Shown one piece after another: positions 17,037 to 24,632 of a stretch of DNA of 35,737 nucleotides. Source of the stretch: Terriglobia bacterium (lineage in GTDB: Bacteria; Acidobacteriota; Terriglobia; Terriglobales; Acidobacteriaceae); contig JAIQFW010000061.1 in the NCBI GenBank assembly GCA_020073105.1, positions 1 to 35,737 of the forward strand. The letters run 5' to 3'. A model generated the notes under the pieces. The model worked only from the letters and a program-made list of their open reading frames with translations. It did not search any database and had not been told where the DNA came from. The stretch's first letter is position 1. Each line of letters begins with the position of its first letter. Both the position numbers and the translations under genes were made by a program.

Positions 17037-17882
17037 TCAGTTCACCGGTTCCGGATCTCCACCCACAGTTCTTCGCTGCTGGTGCATGCGGTAGAGGTGA
17101 TGCACTGGCCCCGTACCTCGCCCCATCGGATGGGCATTGCTGATTGCAGCTGCCACATATGCCTTGGCCAGCAACACCGCTTCCGGCAAACCCCGCCCCA
17201 ACGCCAGGTGGCAGGCCACGGAGGTCGCGAAGGCGCAGCCGGTGCCATGGGTCGAATTGGAACGCAACCGCGCGGACTTGAAGACTTCCTGCTCGACACC
17301 CCGCTTGGTAGTAAAACTCAAAAGATCAATCGCCTTGTCCAGGTGGCCGCCGGTGATCACCACCGCCCCAGCCCCCAATTCGTGAAGCTTGTGCGCTGCC
17401 AACCGCATTTGCTCCGGATTGGTAACCGCCAGCCCGGTCAAGGCGGAGGCTTCATCCACATTCGGGGTTAGAACCGTCGCCAGCGGCACGAGCTTGTCGG
17501 TCAACAGACGTGCCCCCGCGGCGTCCACCAGGTCGGCTCCGGATGTGCTCTTGAGGATGGGATCCAGGACAACATTCGCCAGCTTCTGGCCTTGTAGGAA
17601 CTCTGCCACAGCGCGAACCACCTTTGCCGATCCCAGCATTCCAATGTGAACGGCTGCGATTTCCACGTCGGACGCGAGTTCCGCCAGGGTCTCCGTTACC
17701 AGGTCTGCGGCAACCGGTTCAACCCGGCGAACCCCACCGGTCGACTGCACGGTCAGGGCACTGATGCAGGCCACGCCATAGCAGCCGTGGGCAGCGATGG
17801 TCTTGATGTCAGCCGTCACCCCGGCCCCGGACGAGGGGTCAAAACCCGCAATGGTCAGAACGATGGGAGGAGCGGTTGCCAT
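17037..17882 (-). CDS. thiD: hydroxymethylpyrimidine/phosphomethylpyrimidine kinase
   Basis: The protein has 281 residues from ATG 17882. It phosphorylates HMP and then HMP-P to the pyrophosphate used in thiamine synthesis. It is a ribokinase-fold enzyme: GFDPSSGAGVTADIKTIAAHG at the N-terminus (substrate loop), ALTVQSTGGV, DPILKSTSGADLVD, LTPNVDEASALTG and the anion-hole/catalytic motif NSTHGTGCAFATSVA near residue 220. The length is about that of E. coli ThiD. No TPP riboswitch was recognised upstream, and no other thi gene is adjacent; the ThiF-like gene is 9 kb away. Alternative pyridoxal-kinase activity is possible in this family but the motifs favour ThiD. Confidence 0.95.
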   Translation of the reverse strand: MATAPPIVLTIAGFDPSSGAGVTADIKTIAAHGCYGVACISALTVQSTGGVRRVEPVAADLVTETLAELASDVEIAAVHIGMLGSAKVVRAVAEFLQGQKLANVVLDPILKSTSGADLVDAAGARLLTDKLVPLATVLTPNVDEASALTGLAVTNPEQMRLAAHKLHELGAGAVVITGGHLDKAIDLLSFTTKRGVEQEVFKSARLRSNSTHGTGCAFATSVACHLALGRGLPEAVLLAKAYVAAAISNAHPMGRGTGPVHHLYRMHQQRRTVGGDPEPVN

Positions 17883-18107
17883 AGGTGAACGCTTCCAGAA
17901 AGCCCCTTTACACCGGGATAATCGGACGTTGTACCCTGCCCGATTACATCACGATAACCCGCCTAAGTCACTGAATTTAAGGCGTGAATAGGGTAACTCA
18001 ATCTTAACTGTATGAAAACACGAGCACAGCAAATATTTCATAGTGCACTGAACTTAGGTTATTTAACAAATAGTAAACACGTAAGTAGATGCTACTACAG
18101 GGATATT

Positions 18108-18119
18108 GGTAACATTACC
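18108..18119. promoter_or_regulatory. GGTAA-N2-TTACC palindrome, possible operator
   Basis: Perfect 5-base arms with a 2-base centre in the AT-rich spacer, ~70 bases above the candidate rlpA promoter. Binding of a regulator is inference. Confidence 0.3.
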
Positions 18120-18187
18120 CAAGCTATACAGTGAGTTACGTGAGATATCCATAACTGGCTGGTTACATTCGTACGTGCAAATTCGGG

Positions 18188-18217
18188 TTGACAGGCCCTG
18201 CAGCCGCCCTTTAGCAT
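18188..18217 (+). promoter_or_regulatory. candidate sigma70 promoter for rlpA
   Basis: TTGACA, an 18-base spacer, then TAGCAT. This is the only promoter in the window with a consensus -35. It would give a ~55-base leader ending in AGAGGTG before ATG 18280. Confidence 0.45.
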
Positions 18218-18279
18218 CTCCAGATCATTCCAAGAACCGGTTCTGGGGAGGTACGACTTTAGAGATGAGAGGTGACTGA

Positions 18280-18789
18280 ATGCGAATACGTTTAGCTCAT
18301 GGACTGGCGATCATTTTACTAGTCGCCAGCCTGGGGGCGGCTCAGGGGCCAAACAGCTCAGGGTCGAAAGACACCCAGTTAGCAATACCGATACAAAAGG
18401 CAGGGGAATCCATAGCGAAGCCCCACGCTAATCCTAAACATCACGAACCGTATCAAATTGGGACGGCGTCCTGGTACGGTGATTACTTCGAAGGCAGGCC
18501 CACGGCCAGCGGTGAGCCGTACGATATGTACGACCTGACGGCCGCCCACCCGACGCTACCCCTCGGCTCCTTGGTTAGGGTCACGAACCTGGCCAATGGC
18601 CGCCGGGTCTACGTACGGATCAACGATCGCGGTCCCATTGTCCCGGGCCGGATCATCGACTTGTCCTACGGGGCCGCGCAGACCCTAAACTTCAAGGACA
18701 AGGGTCTGCAACGGGTGCGCCTGGATCTGGTCTCCGCCCGGAGGAACCAGCCTGAGCAGATCGCCATGCTCCAGCCAATAGCCTACTAA
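18280..18789 (+). CDS. rlpA: RlpA-like septal/cell-wall lipoprotein-family protein (double-psi beta-barrel)
   Basis: The protein has 169 residues; ATG 18280 is preceded by AGAGGTG. A signal peptide (about 1-21, ending LGAAQG) has no lipobox cysteine, so it is soluble or loosely attached rather than a lipoprotein. The RlpA double-psi beta-barrel spans about 58-155: YQIGTASWYGDYFEGRPTAS, then LPLGSLVRVTNLANGRRVYVRINDRGP, then GRIIDLSYGAAQTL. RlpA of Pseudomonas is a lytic transglycosylase acting on denuded peptidoglycan at septa. The SPOR domain found there is missing here. It lies 25 bases before pyrF, which seems to have its own promoter inside the spacer. Confidence 0.92.
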   Translation: MRIRLAHGLAIILLVASLGAAQGPNSSGSKDTQLAIPIQKAGESIAKPHANPKHHEPYQIGTASWYGDYFEGRPTASGEPYDMYDLTAAHPTLPLGSLVRVTNLANGRRVYVRINDRGPIVPGRIIDLSYGAAQTLNFKDKGLQRVRLDLVSARRNQPEQIAMLQPIAY

Positions 18790-18801
18790 CCCCAAACGTT
18801 T

Positions 18802-18807
18802 TACACT
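18802..18807 (+). promoter_or_regulatory. -10 box of pyrF (leaderless configuration)
   Basis: TACACT ends 7 bases before ATG 18815, between rlpA and pyrF. An AGAGG also sits right next to the ATG, too close to act as a normal Shine-Dalgarno. Confidence 0.4.
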
Positions 18808-18814
18808 TCAGAGG

Positions 18815-19516
18815 ATGCACGATCCGCGCCAGCGTCTGATCGTTGCCCTGGATGTATCGTCCGCGGCCGCCGCCAGGAAGATCGTGGCGGCCGTGGGCGA
18901 TTCCGCCTTCTGCTACAAAGTGGGCATGCAACTCTACACCGCGGAAGGCCCGCAAATCGTGCGCGATTTGGTGGCCTCAAGGCGAAGAGTGTTTCTGGAT
19001 TTGAAGTACCACGACATACCCAATACTGTGGCCGGTGCCGTGAACGAAGCTGCCCGGCTCGGCGTAAGCATGTTGACGGTACATGCCTCCGGGGGAAGCA
19101 AGATGCTGCGCGCGGCCACCGCTGCCGCAACCTCTGCGAATCCCGCGCTTCTGGTTCTGGCCGTAACCGTACTCACCAGTTTGGAGAATTCCGACCTGGA
19201 CAAACTGGGCGTGCACGGACAGGTGCAAGATCAAGTGCTGCGGCTGGCGGCCCTGGCTCTGGCCAGCGGATGCCAAGGGGTCGTGGCGTCGGCACGCGAG
19301 GCCTCGGGGCTGCGCAGTGAACTGGGAGACAAGTTCGCCATCGTGACCCCAGGCGTGCGTCCCACCGGCGCCGAAGCGGGAGACCAGGCGCGGGTGGTAA
19401 CTCCGGCGGAGGCCATCGCCGCCGGCGCGACATACATCGTGGTAGGACGCCCCATCACCGAGGCGGCCGATCCCGCTGCTGAAGCCCGCGCGATTCTGGG
19501 GCAGATCAGTTCTTAG
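18815..19516 (+). CDS. pyrF: orotidine-5'-phosphate decarboxylase
   Basis: The protein has 233 residues. It performs the last step of UMP synthesis. The TIM barrel starts LIVALDVSSA; the catalytic segment is FLDLKYHDIPNT (Asp62, Lys64, Asp67), followed by LTVHASGGSKML, VTPGVRP (phosphate loop) and VVGRPITEAADP near the C-terminus, as in the bacterial type I family. The length is normal. The stop codon lies inside a run of six 7-base tandem repeats (19515-19556). No other pyr gene is nearby. Confidence 0.97.
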   Translation: MHDPRQRLIVALDVSSAAAARKIVAAVGDSAFCYKVGMQLYTAEGPQIVRDLVASRRRVFLDLKYHDIPNTVAGAVNEAARLGVSMLTVHASGGSKMLRAATAAATSANPALLVLAVTVLTSLENSDLDKLGVHGQVQDQVLRLAALALASGCQGVVASAREASGLRSELGDKFAIVTPGVRPTGAEAGDQARVVTPAEAIAAGATYIVVGRPITEAADPAAEARAILGQISS

Positions 19517-19556
19517 CTTTCAGCTTTCAGCTTTCAGCCGTCAGCTCTCAGCCTTC
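19515..19556. repeat. six tandem 7-base repeats (AGCTTTC type)
   Basis: AGCTTTC three times, then AGCCGTC, AGCTCTC and AGCCTTC. The array begins within the pyrF stop codon. Short simple-sequence arrays of this type also occur near 21.23, 27.15 and 34.17 kb. Confidence 0.85.
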
Positions 19557-19755
19557 AACTTGATTGTGGAATCACACCGAATAGTGATGAATGCCCTTGC
19601 GAAAATTGGCCCAAGCGATAGTCTTGGCGCGTAAATTCTCTCGCTTCCCCGAAGAGCAACTCCCACCGCGGGACGCAGCACCCTTAGAAGCGAGATATCC
19701 AGACTACTTCTCGGATCACGTAGTTCAACACGAGCTGATTTCATGGAGGGGAATC

Positions 19756-21063
19756 ATGAAACATATCGGTCTCTTGCTCGTAGTTCTGTGCGTGTCTCTG
19801 GTGCCGGTGGCGGGAGCGCAGCAGGCAGCGACGAAGCCTGTCGGCAAAATGTGGCATCTGCGGCATCCCCTGACGAACCGGACGCCAAGGACGCCCGGCG
19901 TTACAGCAAGTCAGAGCTTCAACGCTGAGGCCAGTCTGCGGCACAAAGCGAAAATCTGGGAATTCGGTGCCTACGACGGCGGAACCTGGGCTGCTTTGAC
20001 TGACATCAACGATCTTGGCATGGCGGTCGGGTATGGCGACGTTCCTCCGATCGGTCCCGACGGTGCCGGTTCTACCCATACTCTGGCCGTGCCTGTGTTT
20101 GGGCCCCATGCTGGCGAATGGATCGACCTGGGCACGTTGGGCGGGGACCAACCCATGGGGTGGGAAGAGCCCTTTCCGATACAAATCTCGAACACTGGTC
20201 TGGTCGCCACTCATTCCACCACGCCGAACGGGCAGGTGCACGCCGCCGCGTGGACCAAGAGGTCCGGTATGGTTGATCTTGGGACCCTGGCGGATACCGG
20301 CGATCCACGGTATAGCAACTATAACTCGAGTTATGCGGGCGCCACGAACAGACTGGGAACACTGATCGTGGGTTGGAGCGGAGTGGATGGTGCTGCCGAC
20401 GCACCCGTGGTCTGGACGCCATCGCTAAAGTGGAAGAACGGAGAACTGGTCACCAAATGGAAAATCCACAAGCTCGACACAGCAGGGTTTCCGGACCTTA
20501 CCGGCTGGCAGGCTTGGGCGGTGAATGACTTCGGACAGATTGTCGCTATAGCTTTCAACGAGGACGAGTCGATTATCATTTCTGCTCTCTGGAACCCGCG
20601 CCCTGACGGGAAAGGCTGGAAACTCATGCCGCTTCCTCCCTCCCCGGATTACCCAGTCACTCTTGCCTTTCACATCAACGACAGAGGGCAGATCTCAGGC
20701 GCCGTTGTATCGGCGGACGACAGCACCTGGCTTCCCCGGTTTTGGAAGCCACTCAACACAAGAAGGACAAAGTATACCGACCCGATTGAGCTTGCCCTGC
20801 CGCAAGGCTTTGCGGGCTGCGAGAGTGTGGGTCTCAACGAAGTGGGTGACATGACCGGCGATTGTTACAACGACACCACCAGCTTGCCAGTGCGCTGGAC
20901 CACCAAGAACCCGAGCTTCTCTGAGATCATCAGCTTCCCCGGGGATTGGGGTTTCTGCTGGGGCATCAATAACCACCGGACCGCCGTGGCCTTTTACGGT
21001 GGTGGCGAGAATTGTTCAGCCGACAACTATGTCTCATGTGGAGGCGCAACCCAGCTTCACTGA
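19756..21063 (+). CDS. secreted HAF-repeat protein
   Basis: The protein has 435 residues. ATG 19756 has GGAGGGG upstream and opens a signal peptide (MKHIGLLLVVLCVSLVPVAGAQQA); an earlier in-frame start at 19591 is unlikely. The mature chain holds repeated units of the extracellular HAF type: LTDINDLGMAVGYGD, a 'WIDLGTLGGDQPMGW' unit, MVDLGTLADTGD, AVNDFGQIVAIAF, HINDRGQISGAVV, GLNEVGDMTGDCY and GINNHRTAVAFYG. These form a beta-propeller-like fold of unknown function, usually found in exported proteins. Cysteines near the C-terminus suggest disulfides. It ends ahead of a strong terminator and appears monocistronic. Confidence 0.88.
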   Translation: MKHIGLLLVVLCVSLVPVAGAQQAATKPVGKMWHLRHPLTNRTPRTPGVTASQSFNAEASLRHKAKIWEFGAYDGGTWAALTDINDLGMAVGYGDVPPIGPDGAGSTHTLAVPVFGPHAGEWIDLGTLGGDQPMGWEEPFPIQISNTGLVATHSTTPNGQVHAAAWTKRSGMVDLGTLADTGDPRYSNYNSSYAGATNRLGTLIVGWSGVDGAADAPVVWTPSLKWKNGELVTKWKIHKLDTAGFPDLTGWQAWAVNDFGQIVAIAFNEDESIIISALWNPRPDGKGWKLMPLPPSPDYPVTLAFHINDRGQISGAVVSADDSTWLPRFWKPLNTRRTKYTDPIELALPQGFAGCESVGLNEVGDMTGDCYNDTTSLPVRWTTKNPSFSEIISFPGDWGFCWGINNHRTAVAFYGGGENCSADNYVSCGGATQLH

Positions 21064-21118
21064 AGAACAAAGCAGACTGAACGGTACGCCAAGACTCTCC
21101 CATTTTTTGCAGGCCAGA

Positions 21119-21146
21119 GCCGCCCGAAATCTGGGCGGCCTTTTCT
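21119..21146 (+). terminator. Rho-independent terminator after the HAF gene
   Basis: GCCGCCC, 7-base loop, GGGCGGC, then CTTTTCTT; 55 bases after the stop. Confidence 0.85.
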
Positions 21147-21174
21147 TCTGCACGCTACCCAGAGCTCCTTGGGA

Positions 21175-21213
21175 ACACAAACAAAAACCGCCGCGGATGA
21201 CCCTCCGCTGCGG
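21175..21213 (-). terminator. Rho-independent terminator of the small zinc-ribbon gene
   Basis: On the minus strand CCGCAGCGGA pairs with TCCGCGGCGG (one mismatch) around GGGTCA, followed by TTTTTGTTTG. It lies 39 bases after the stop of the 58-residue gene at 21252-21428. Confidence 0.8.
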
Positions 21214-21251
21214 CCGGCACTCCTACCTGACTCCTGACCACTGGCTCCTGA

Positions 21252-21428
21252 CTACAGCTTCTCGTAGAATTCGCATGCCGAGCAGGAAATAAAGATCCCC
21301 CCGGGAACGCCACGCTCGCGGTCCTTCACCCGCTTCACGATCCGTGTGGGCTTGCCGCACTTGGGGCAATCTGTACTCTTCGAGGTGTCCATCACTTTCT
21401 TGCGGTCTGCCGTCTTTGCAATCTTCAT
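21252..21428 (-). CDS. 58-residue zinc-ribbon protein
   Basis: A short gene on the minus strand: ATG 21428 preceded by AGGAGA, stop TAG at 21254-21252. It begins MKIAKTADRKKVMD and continues TDCPKCGKPTRIVKRVKDRERGVPGGIFISCSACEFYEKL. Two CxxC pairs (CPKC and CSAC) would hold one zinc. The product is basic and cytosolic, with a topoisomerase/RNA-binding-like zinc ribbon look ('GIFISCSACEFYE'). No partner is evident. A strong terminator follows. A longer overlapping frame on the same strand (21223-21444) has no family features and is judged a shadow. Confidence 0.82.
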   Translation of the reverse strand: MKIAKTADRKKVMDTSKSTDCPKCGKPTRIVKRVKDRERGVPGGIFISCSACEFYEKL

Positions 21429-21540
21429 CGCTGTCTCCTGACAATATCCCGCCCCAGGCCGCGGCAGGCTTTGAGTATCAAGCTAAGATTTCGGGAGTAA
21501 TTCTAAGGCTGGTTCAGAGCAGCCAGAACAAAGTATTCTC

Positions 21541-21656
21541 CGCCATTGATTTTACATCAAGGCGAGAGCATCGTCTCCCCGAGGGATCTTTCGACTACGC
21601 ATCTCCAATCGCAAGCGATTCGAGATGCTGCGCTCAAGATGACAGCCCTGCCGGTG
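21541..21656. repeat. intergenic element ending in a GTCATCTTGAGCG-type motif
   Basis: The spacer downstream of the 311-aa gene reads, on the minus strand, GTCATCTTGAGCGCAGC (21643-21627) and continues with GAGTCGAA-like words. It includes the small inverted repeat AATCGCAAGCGATT at 21607-21620. Related GTCATYCYGAGCG-like words lie at 22755, 25591 (minus) and 33264 (minus). Confidence 0.45.
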
Positions 21657-22592
21657 CTACTTCGATACCGCAGCGAACAGCTCCGAATGCAGCAACGACT
21701 GAAACTGCTTGTCGTCGGTCTTGAAGTGCATCTGCAGGTTGGAGCTGTCGGAGTTCACGGAAACATTGGCTAGCGCCGCTTTCTCGATCGGCGTGGCGGT
21801 CATTCTCCGGTAGATCACCCCCGCCTTCACCAAGGAGGAAAGGGTCGCAGCCGTAACCGAGTCGGCAGTCACCACATCCAGATCAAAATTCACGCCACTT
21901 TGAAAGTTCATGGTGTAGCGCGAACCCAGAACGCGCTTCTTCACCATATCGAAGTCGGCGAGCTTGCCCGCATCGCCCAGCGCAGACATCAGCATATTTT
22001 GCGTTCCCTGCTGATCGAGCACACTCCACACCGTGCCGGATTCGACCGATCCGATCATGTCGGCGACCTGGGTGTTGGAATCCAAGGTTGTCGCGTAACC
22101 GTCGTGGGCGTCCATAGCGCCCTTCAACGCGGCGGTGTCGCCGAACAGCAGGGTGTTGTCATCGAGAAAGGTCATCTGCATGCCGCCGGACATCGGATAG
22201 ACCGCGTTGTCGTGGTAGCGGAGCGGTTTGACCTTGTTGAGACGCATCTTCTTGAGCACGGTCTTGCTGGAAAACGAACCTTGCGCCGCCCCCACCACCT
22301 TCAAGCCTTGCTTCCCGGCGCGGTAAGAGGCAAAGGTGAGCTGGTCCACATCTTTGTCGGGATCAATTCCGATGCCCTTGAGCTGCCCTTCAAATTCCTT
22401 CAGCGCGGGTGGCAGCACCTGCTGCTTCAGCGCCATAGCGGTATCGGAATTCTTCAGCGTCCGGTAGTCCACAGTAATGACTTGCTGCACGTCCGCCGGA
22501 ATGGCCGTGCGGGCCGAGCTGGGGATGGCGGCACCCCACGCTGCCGGGATGCAGAACAAGACAACACACAGTACGATCTTGACTGGTTTCAT
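21657..22592 (-). CDS. secreted hypothetical protein, 311 aa
   Basis: The protein starts at ATG 22592 (AGAAGG 11 bases upstream) with a signal peptide (MKPVKIVLCVVLFCIPAAWGA). The mature chain opens IPADVQQVITVDYRTLKNSDTAMALKQ and contains FASYRAGKQGLKVVGAAQGSF, LFGDTAALKGAMDAHDG and SGTVWSVLDQQG. The layout, in which a protein threshold-tests a set of 'AL' helices and beta-strands, resembles uncharacterised exported proteins common in Acidobacteriota. It has no catalytic motif that I can see. It stands alone between repeat-bearing spacers. Confidence 0.8.
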   Translation of the reverse strand: MKPVKIVLCVVLFCIPAAWGAAIPSSARTAIPADVQQVITVDYRTLKNSDTAMALKQQVLPPALKEFEGQLKGIGIDPDKDVDQLTFASYRAGKQGLKVVGAAQGSFSSKTVLKKMRLNKVKPLRYHDNAVYPMSGGMQMTFLDDNTLLFGDTAALKGAMDAHDGYATTLDSNTQVADMIGSVESGTVWSVLDQQGTQNMLMSALGDAGKLADFDMVKKRVLGSRYTMNFQSGVNFDLDVVTADSVTAATLSSLVKAGVIYRRMTATPIEKAALANVSVNSDSSNLQMHFKTDDKQFQSLLHSELFAAVSK

Positions 22593-22754
22593 AGCTGAAT
22601 GCCTTCTGAGATATAGGAACTTAGATGCAGAACGGACGACTCCTGTAATCTTGTATCGCTGAGACTATTGTAAGCCAATCAGTCTCGGGGGGATAAGAAA
22701 CCAAAGGCCATCCCTGTGTAATGAAGAGGTACACGGACGGGAGCCCCCCAACTT

Positions 22755-22798
22755 GTCATTCCGAGCGGAGCCGGATCGTGCGCCCGCGAACGATCCGG
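22755..22798. repeat. REP-like element with 9-pair hairpin
   Basis: GTCATTCCGAGCGGAG (22755-22770) is followed by CCGGATCGT, a 10-base loop and ACGATCCGG (22771-22798). It lies in the spacer downstream of the cyclodeaminase gene. Confidence 0.7.
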
Positions 22799-22828
22799 CA
22801 CAGTCGAGGAGTCAGCTGTCTGGGCAGG

Positions 22829-23374
22829 TCAGATGCCCTTCACTGCCCCCATTCTCTTCTTGACTTCGGCAGCAAAGGCGCTGTCCTTGATCGACTCCAG
22901 ATTGATCTCGACGTTGGCCAACGCACCCTGAATCGCCGCTTGGGCCAGCGCCTTCGCGGTGGTCAGATCTGACTTCATGTTGGGATTGGTGATCGGGCCT
23001 AATTTTTCCGTGATGCCCGCCACTTCCCTGGCCTTCTCCGCGACGCTCAGGGGCACGCTGGTAGCCTGCTTCAGCGCGGTATCAATGATTTTGTCGCCAT
23101 CGGCCGAGTCTTTGGCTTGCTTGTAGGCCTTCATCACCACATTAAAGGACTCGGCGTCGGCATCGATGGCCGCTTTCAAGTCTTCGCGAAGCTGCGACAG
23201 CCGGGCGATGGCCTCACTTAGTTCCCTTTCGTATTGCAGGTGGGCCTTTTTCCCTCGCGACATGGAGGCCACCATCGTGGCCAGACCCGCTGCCATAGCC
23301 CCACTGGCCGCCGCAGCGCTCCCCCCTCCCGGCGTCGCTGTGGGTGCCGCTAATTGCTCCACGAACGGCTCCAC
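22829..23374 (-). CDS. cyclodeaminase domain (formiminotetrahydrofolate cyclodeaminase)
   Basis: The reading frame of 181 residues starts at GTG 23374, inside the end of the formiminotransferase frame (25 bases of overlap). The domain turns 5-formimino-THF into methenyl-THF plus ammonia. The family glycine-rich motif TPGGGSAAAASGAMAAGLATMVA is near residue 14, followed by helices typical of FTCD_C, including DLKAAIDADAESFNVVMKAYK. No Shine-Dalgarno precedes the GTG. Read upstream in the same frame, the sequence continues QGLRAGVEPFVEQLAAPT, which looks like coding sequence rather than a gene start. This suggests the domain used to be the C-terminal half of one bifunctional protein (see finding). 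It may still be made by coupling or frameshifting. Confidence 0.82.
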   Translation of the reverse strand: MEPFVEQLAAPTATPGGGSAAAASGAMAAGLATMVASMSRGKKAHLQYERELSEAIARLSQLREDLKAAIDADAESFNVVMKAYKQAKDSADGDKIIDTALKQATSVPLSVAEKAREVAGITEKLGPITNPNMKSDLTTAKALAQAAIQGALANVEINLESIKDSAFAAEVKKRMGAVKGI

Positions 23375-24192
23375 TCCAGCCCGCAGGCCTTGGGGATCAA
23401 TCCCACGATCTCGCTGCTGACCGGCATCACCCCGTAGCGTGCCGCCTCCCGCTTGACCATCTCAAAAACACGATGAATAGGAGTTTGCTCGAAGTCCGTC
23501 AGGTTCATGGATACCTGCGCCATCCCACGAACCAGGAATCCTGCGCCTTTCACAAAACGCATGCCACCGTTGGAGGAGCGCACCGCTTTGGCGATGTTCT
23601 TCGCGATCTGGACATCCGGCGTGCTGAGGAACACGTTGTAAGCGATGAGGAATTTTCGGGCGCCTACCACCGTCGCCCCAGCCGTCGGATGTACTTTGGG
23701 ATCGCCAAAGTCTGGCTTTCTTGCAGGATTGGTGGCAATCTCGGCGCGAATTCCCTCGAACTGCCCACGGCGAATGTTTTCCAGGTTCTGCCGCTCAGGG
23801 GTGGCCGCCGCGGCTTCGTACAGATACACGGGAATCTGGTAGCGTTTCCAGATCTCAGCGCCGACGTGCCGAGCCATGGCTACGCAGTCTTCGATGGTCA
23901 CACCTTCGATCGGGATGAACGGCACCACATCCGCCGCACCCATGCGCGGATGCGCTCCCTGGTGGACGTTCAGGTCAATCAGTTCAGCCGCCTTCCCCAC
24001 GCCGCGTATCGCCGCCTCCTGAATGGGTTCGCGCTCACCCACCAGCGTGATCACGCAGCGATTATGGTCGGCATCCATCTCGCGATCGAGCAGGTACACG
24101 CCATCCATCTTCATGGCCTCAATGATAGCGTCGACTTTGGCTTTGTCGCGGCCTTCGGAAAAATTGGGGACACATTCAACCAGAGTTGACAT
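23350..24192 (-). CDS. glutamate formimidoyltransferase, C-terminus shortened
   Basis: The protein has 280 residues from ATG 24192 (MSTLVECVPNFSEGR, the normal start of the family). It transfers the formimino group from formiminoglutamate (histidine breakdown) to tetrahydrofolate. The catalytic region is NVHQGAHPRMGAADVVPFIP with His81. NFSEGR and KFLIAYNVFLST are family-typical. The frame reaches SEIVGLIPK and then ends with an atypical tail ACGLEWSRSWSN, where homologues normally continue with a helix-rich linker. The cyclodeaminase frame starts within this tail. No hut genes are nearby. TATTCT is 9 bases before the ATG, predicting a leaderless mRNA; a longer frame from 24324 is rejected. 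Confidence 0.9.
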   Translation of the reverse strand: MSTLVECVPNFSEGRDKAKVDAIIEAMKMDGVYLLDREMDADHNRCVITLVGEREPIQEAAIRGVGKAAELIDLNVHQGAHPRMGAADVVPFIPIEGVTIEDCVAMARHVGAEIWKRYQIPVYLYEAAAATPERQNLENIRRGQFEGIRAEIATNPARKPDFGDPKVHPTAGATVVGARKFLIAYNVFLSTPDVQIAKNIAKAVRSSNGGMRFVKGAGFLVRGMAQVSMNLTDFEQTPIHRVFEMVKREAARYGVMPVSSEIVGLIPKACGLEWSRSWSN

Positions 24193-24201
24193 AAGCAGAG
24201 A

Positions 24202-24207
24202 AGAATA
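24202..24207 (-). promoter_or_regulatory. -10 box of the formimidoyltransferase gene (leaderless configuration)
   Basis: TATTCT on the minus strand, 9 bases before ATG 24192; no Shine-Dalgarno. Confidence 0.4.
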
Positions 24208-24307
24208 GCTGGGTAGGTCGTCGCGCTGCAAATGGAAGGCGCTGGAGCGTTTCAGATCATGACTCCGTGTTGGAAGAGCTAGTAGGATTGTATAAGGAGG
24301 GATTTCG

Positions 24308-24505
24308 ATGCGACGGCAAGGCAAATCCGCTCCTTCGCACCCCTACAAGAAGTTTGAAAAAACCGGACTTTGGAAAGCACTAAACAGGGGAATCCACGAC
24401 TTGGTCAAGAATCAGGATCTGAAGGAGCTTGAGCGCAGGGAGTATATTGTGGGCTATCTTTGTAAGTTGCTGACCCGACGCAGGAACAAGCTCTTTTCAA
24501 ATTGA
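24308..24505 (+). CDS. small basic hypothetical protein, 65 aa
   Basis: A strong AAGGAGG lies 8 bases before ATG 24308, which makes this a convincing small gene. The product is basic and helical: MRRQGKSAPSHPYKKFEKTG, then LWKALNRGIHDLVKNQDLKE, then LERREYIVGYLCKLLTRRR. It has no signal peptide, no cysteine pair and no known motif; the pattern of basic and hydrophobic residues could suit nucleic-acid or protein binding, but this is a guess. It is divergent from the formimidoyltransferase gene. Confidence 0.75.
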   Translation: MRRQGKSAPSHPYKKFEKTGLWKALNRGIHDLVKNQDLKELERREYIVGYLCKLLTRRRNKLFSN

Positions 24506-24549
24506 AGGCACAATCGGCGCCGGAATGCCTAGCCACAGCCAAAATTCGG

Positions 24550-24621
24550 AACCACAGAGAGCACAGAGGAACACAGGGGCGAACGCACTTAACTCTGCGT
24601 TCCTCTGTGTCCTCTGTGGTT
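24550..24621. repeat. hairpin repeat of CACAGAGGA type
   Basis: AACCACAGAGAGCACAGAGG at 24550 pairs with the right arm ending CCTCTGTGTCCTCTGTGGTT at 24621; about 24 of 27 positions match around a 12-base loop. The arms have a 9-base internal period. Sister element at 26732-26809. Confidence 0.85.
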
Positions 24622-24632
24622 GAGACTTAGAA

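Larger units (their letters stand above)
17883..18279. other. AT-rich divergent spacer between thiD and rlpA
   Basis: About 400 bases clearly richer in A+T than the neighbours, with no reading frame worth calling. It contains GTTA/TAAC-rich words and a small palindrome GGTAA-CA-TTACC (18108-18119). A TTGACA (18188-18193) with TAGCAT 18 bases later (18212-18217) is the best promoter candidate for rlpA. It looks like a control region or relic rather than a gene. Confidence 0.5.

Noticed and set aside
19515-19556. Tandem array considered as CRISPR
   Set aside because: Units are 7 bases with no spacers and no cas genes.
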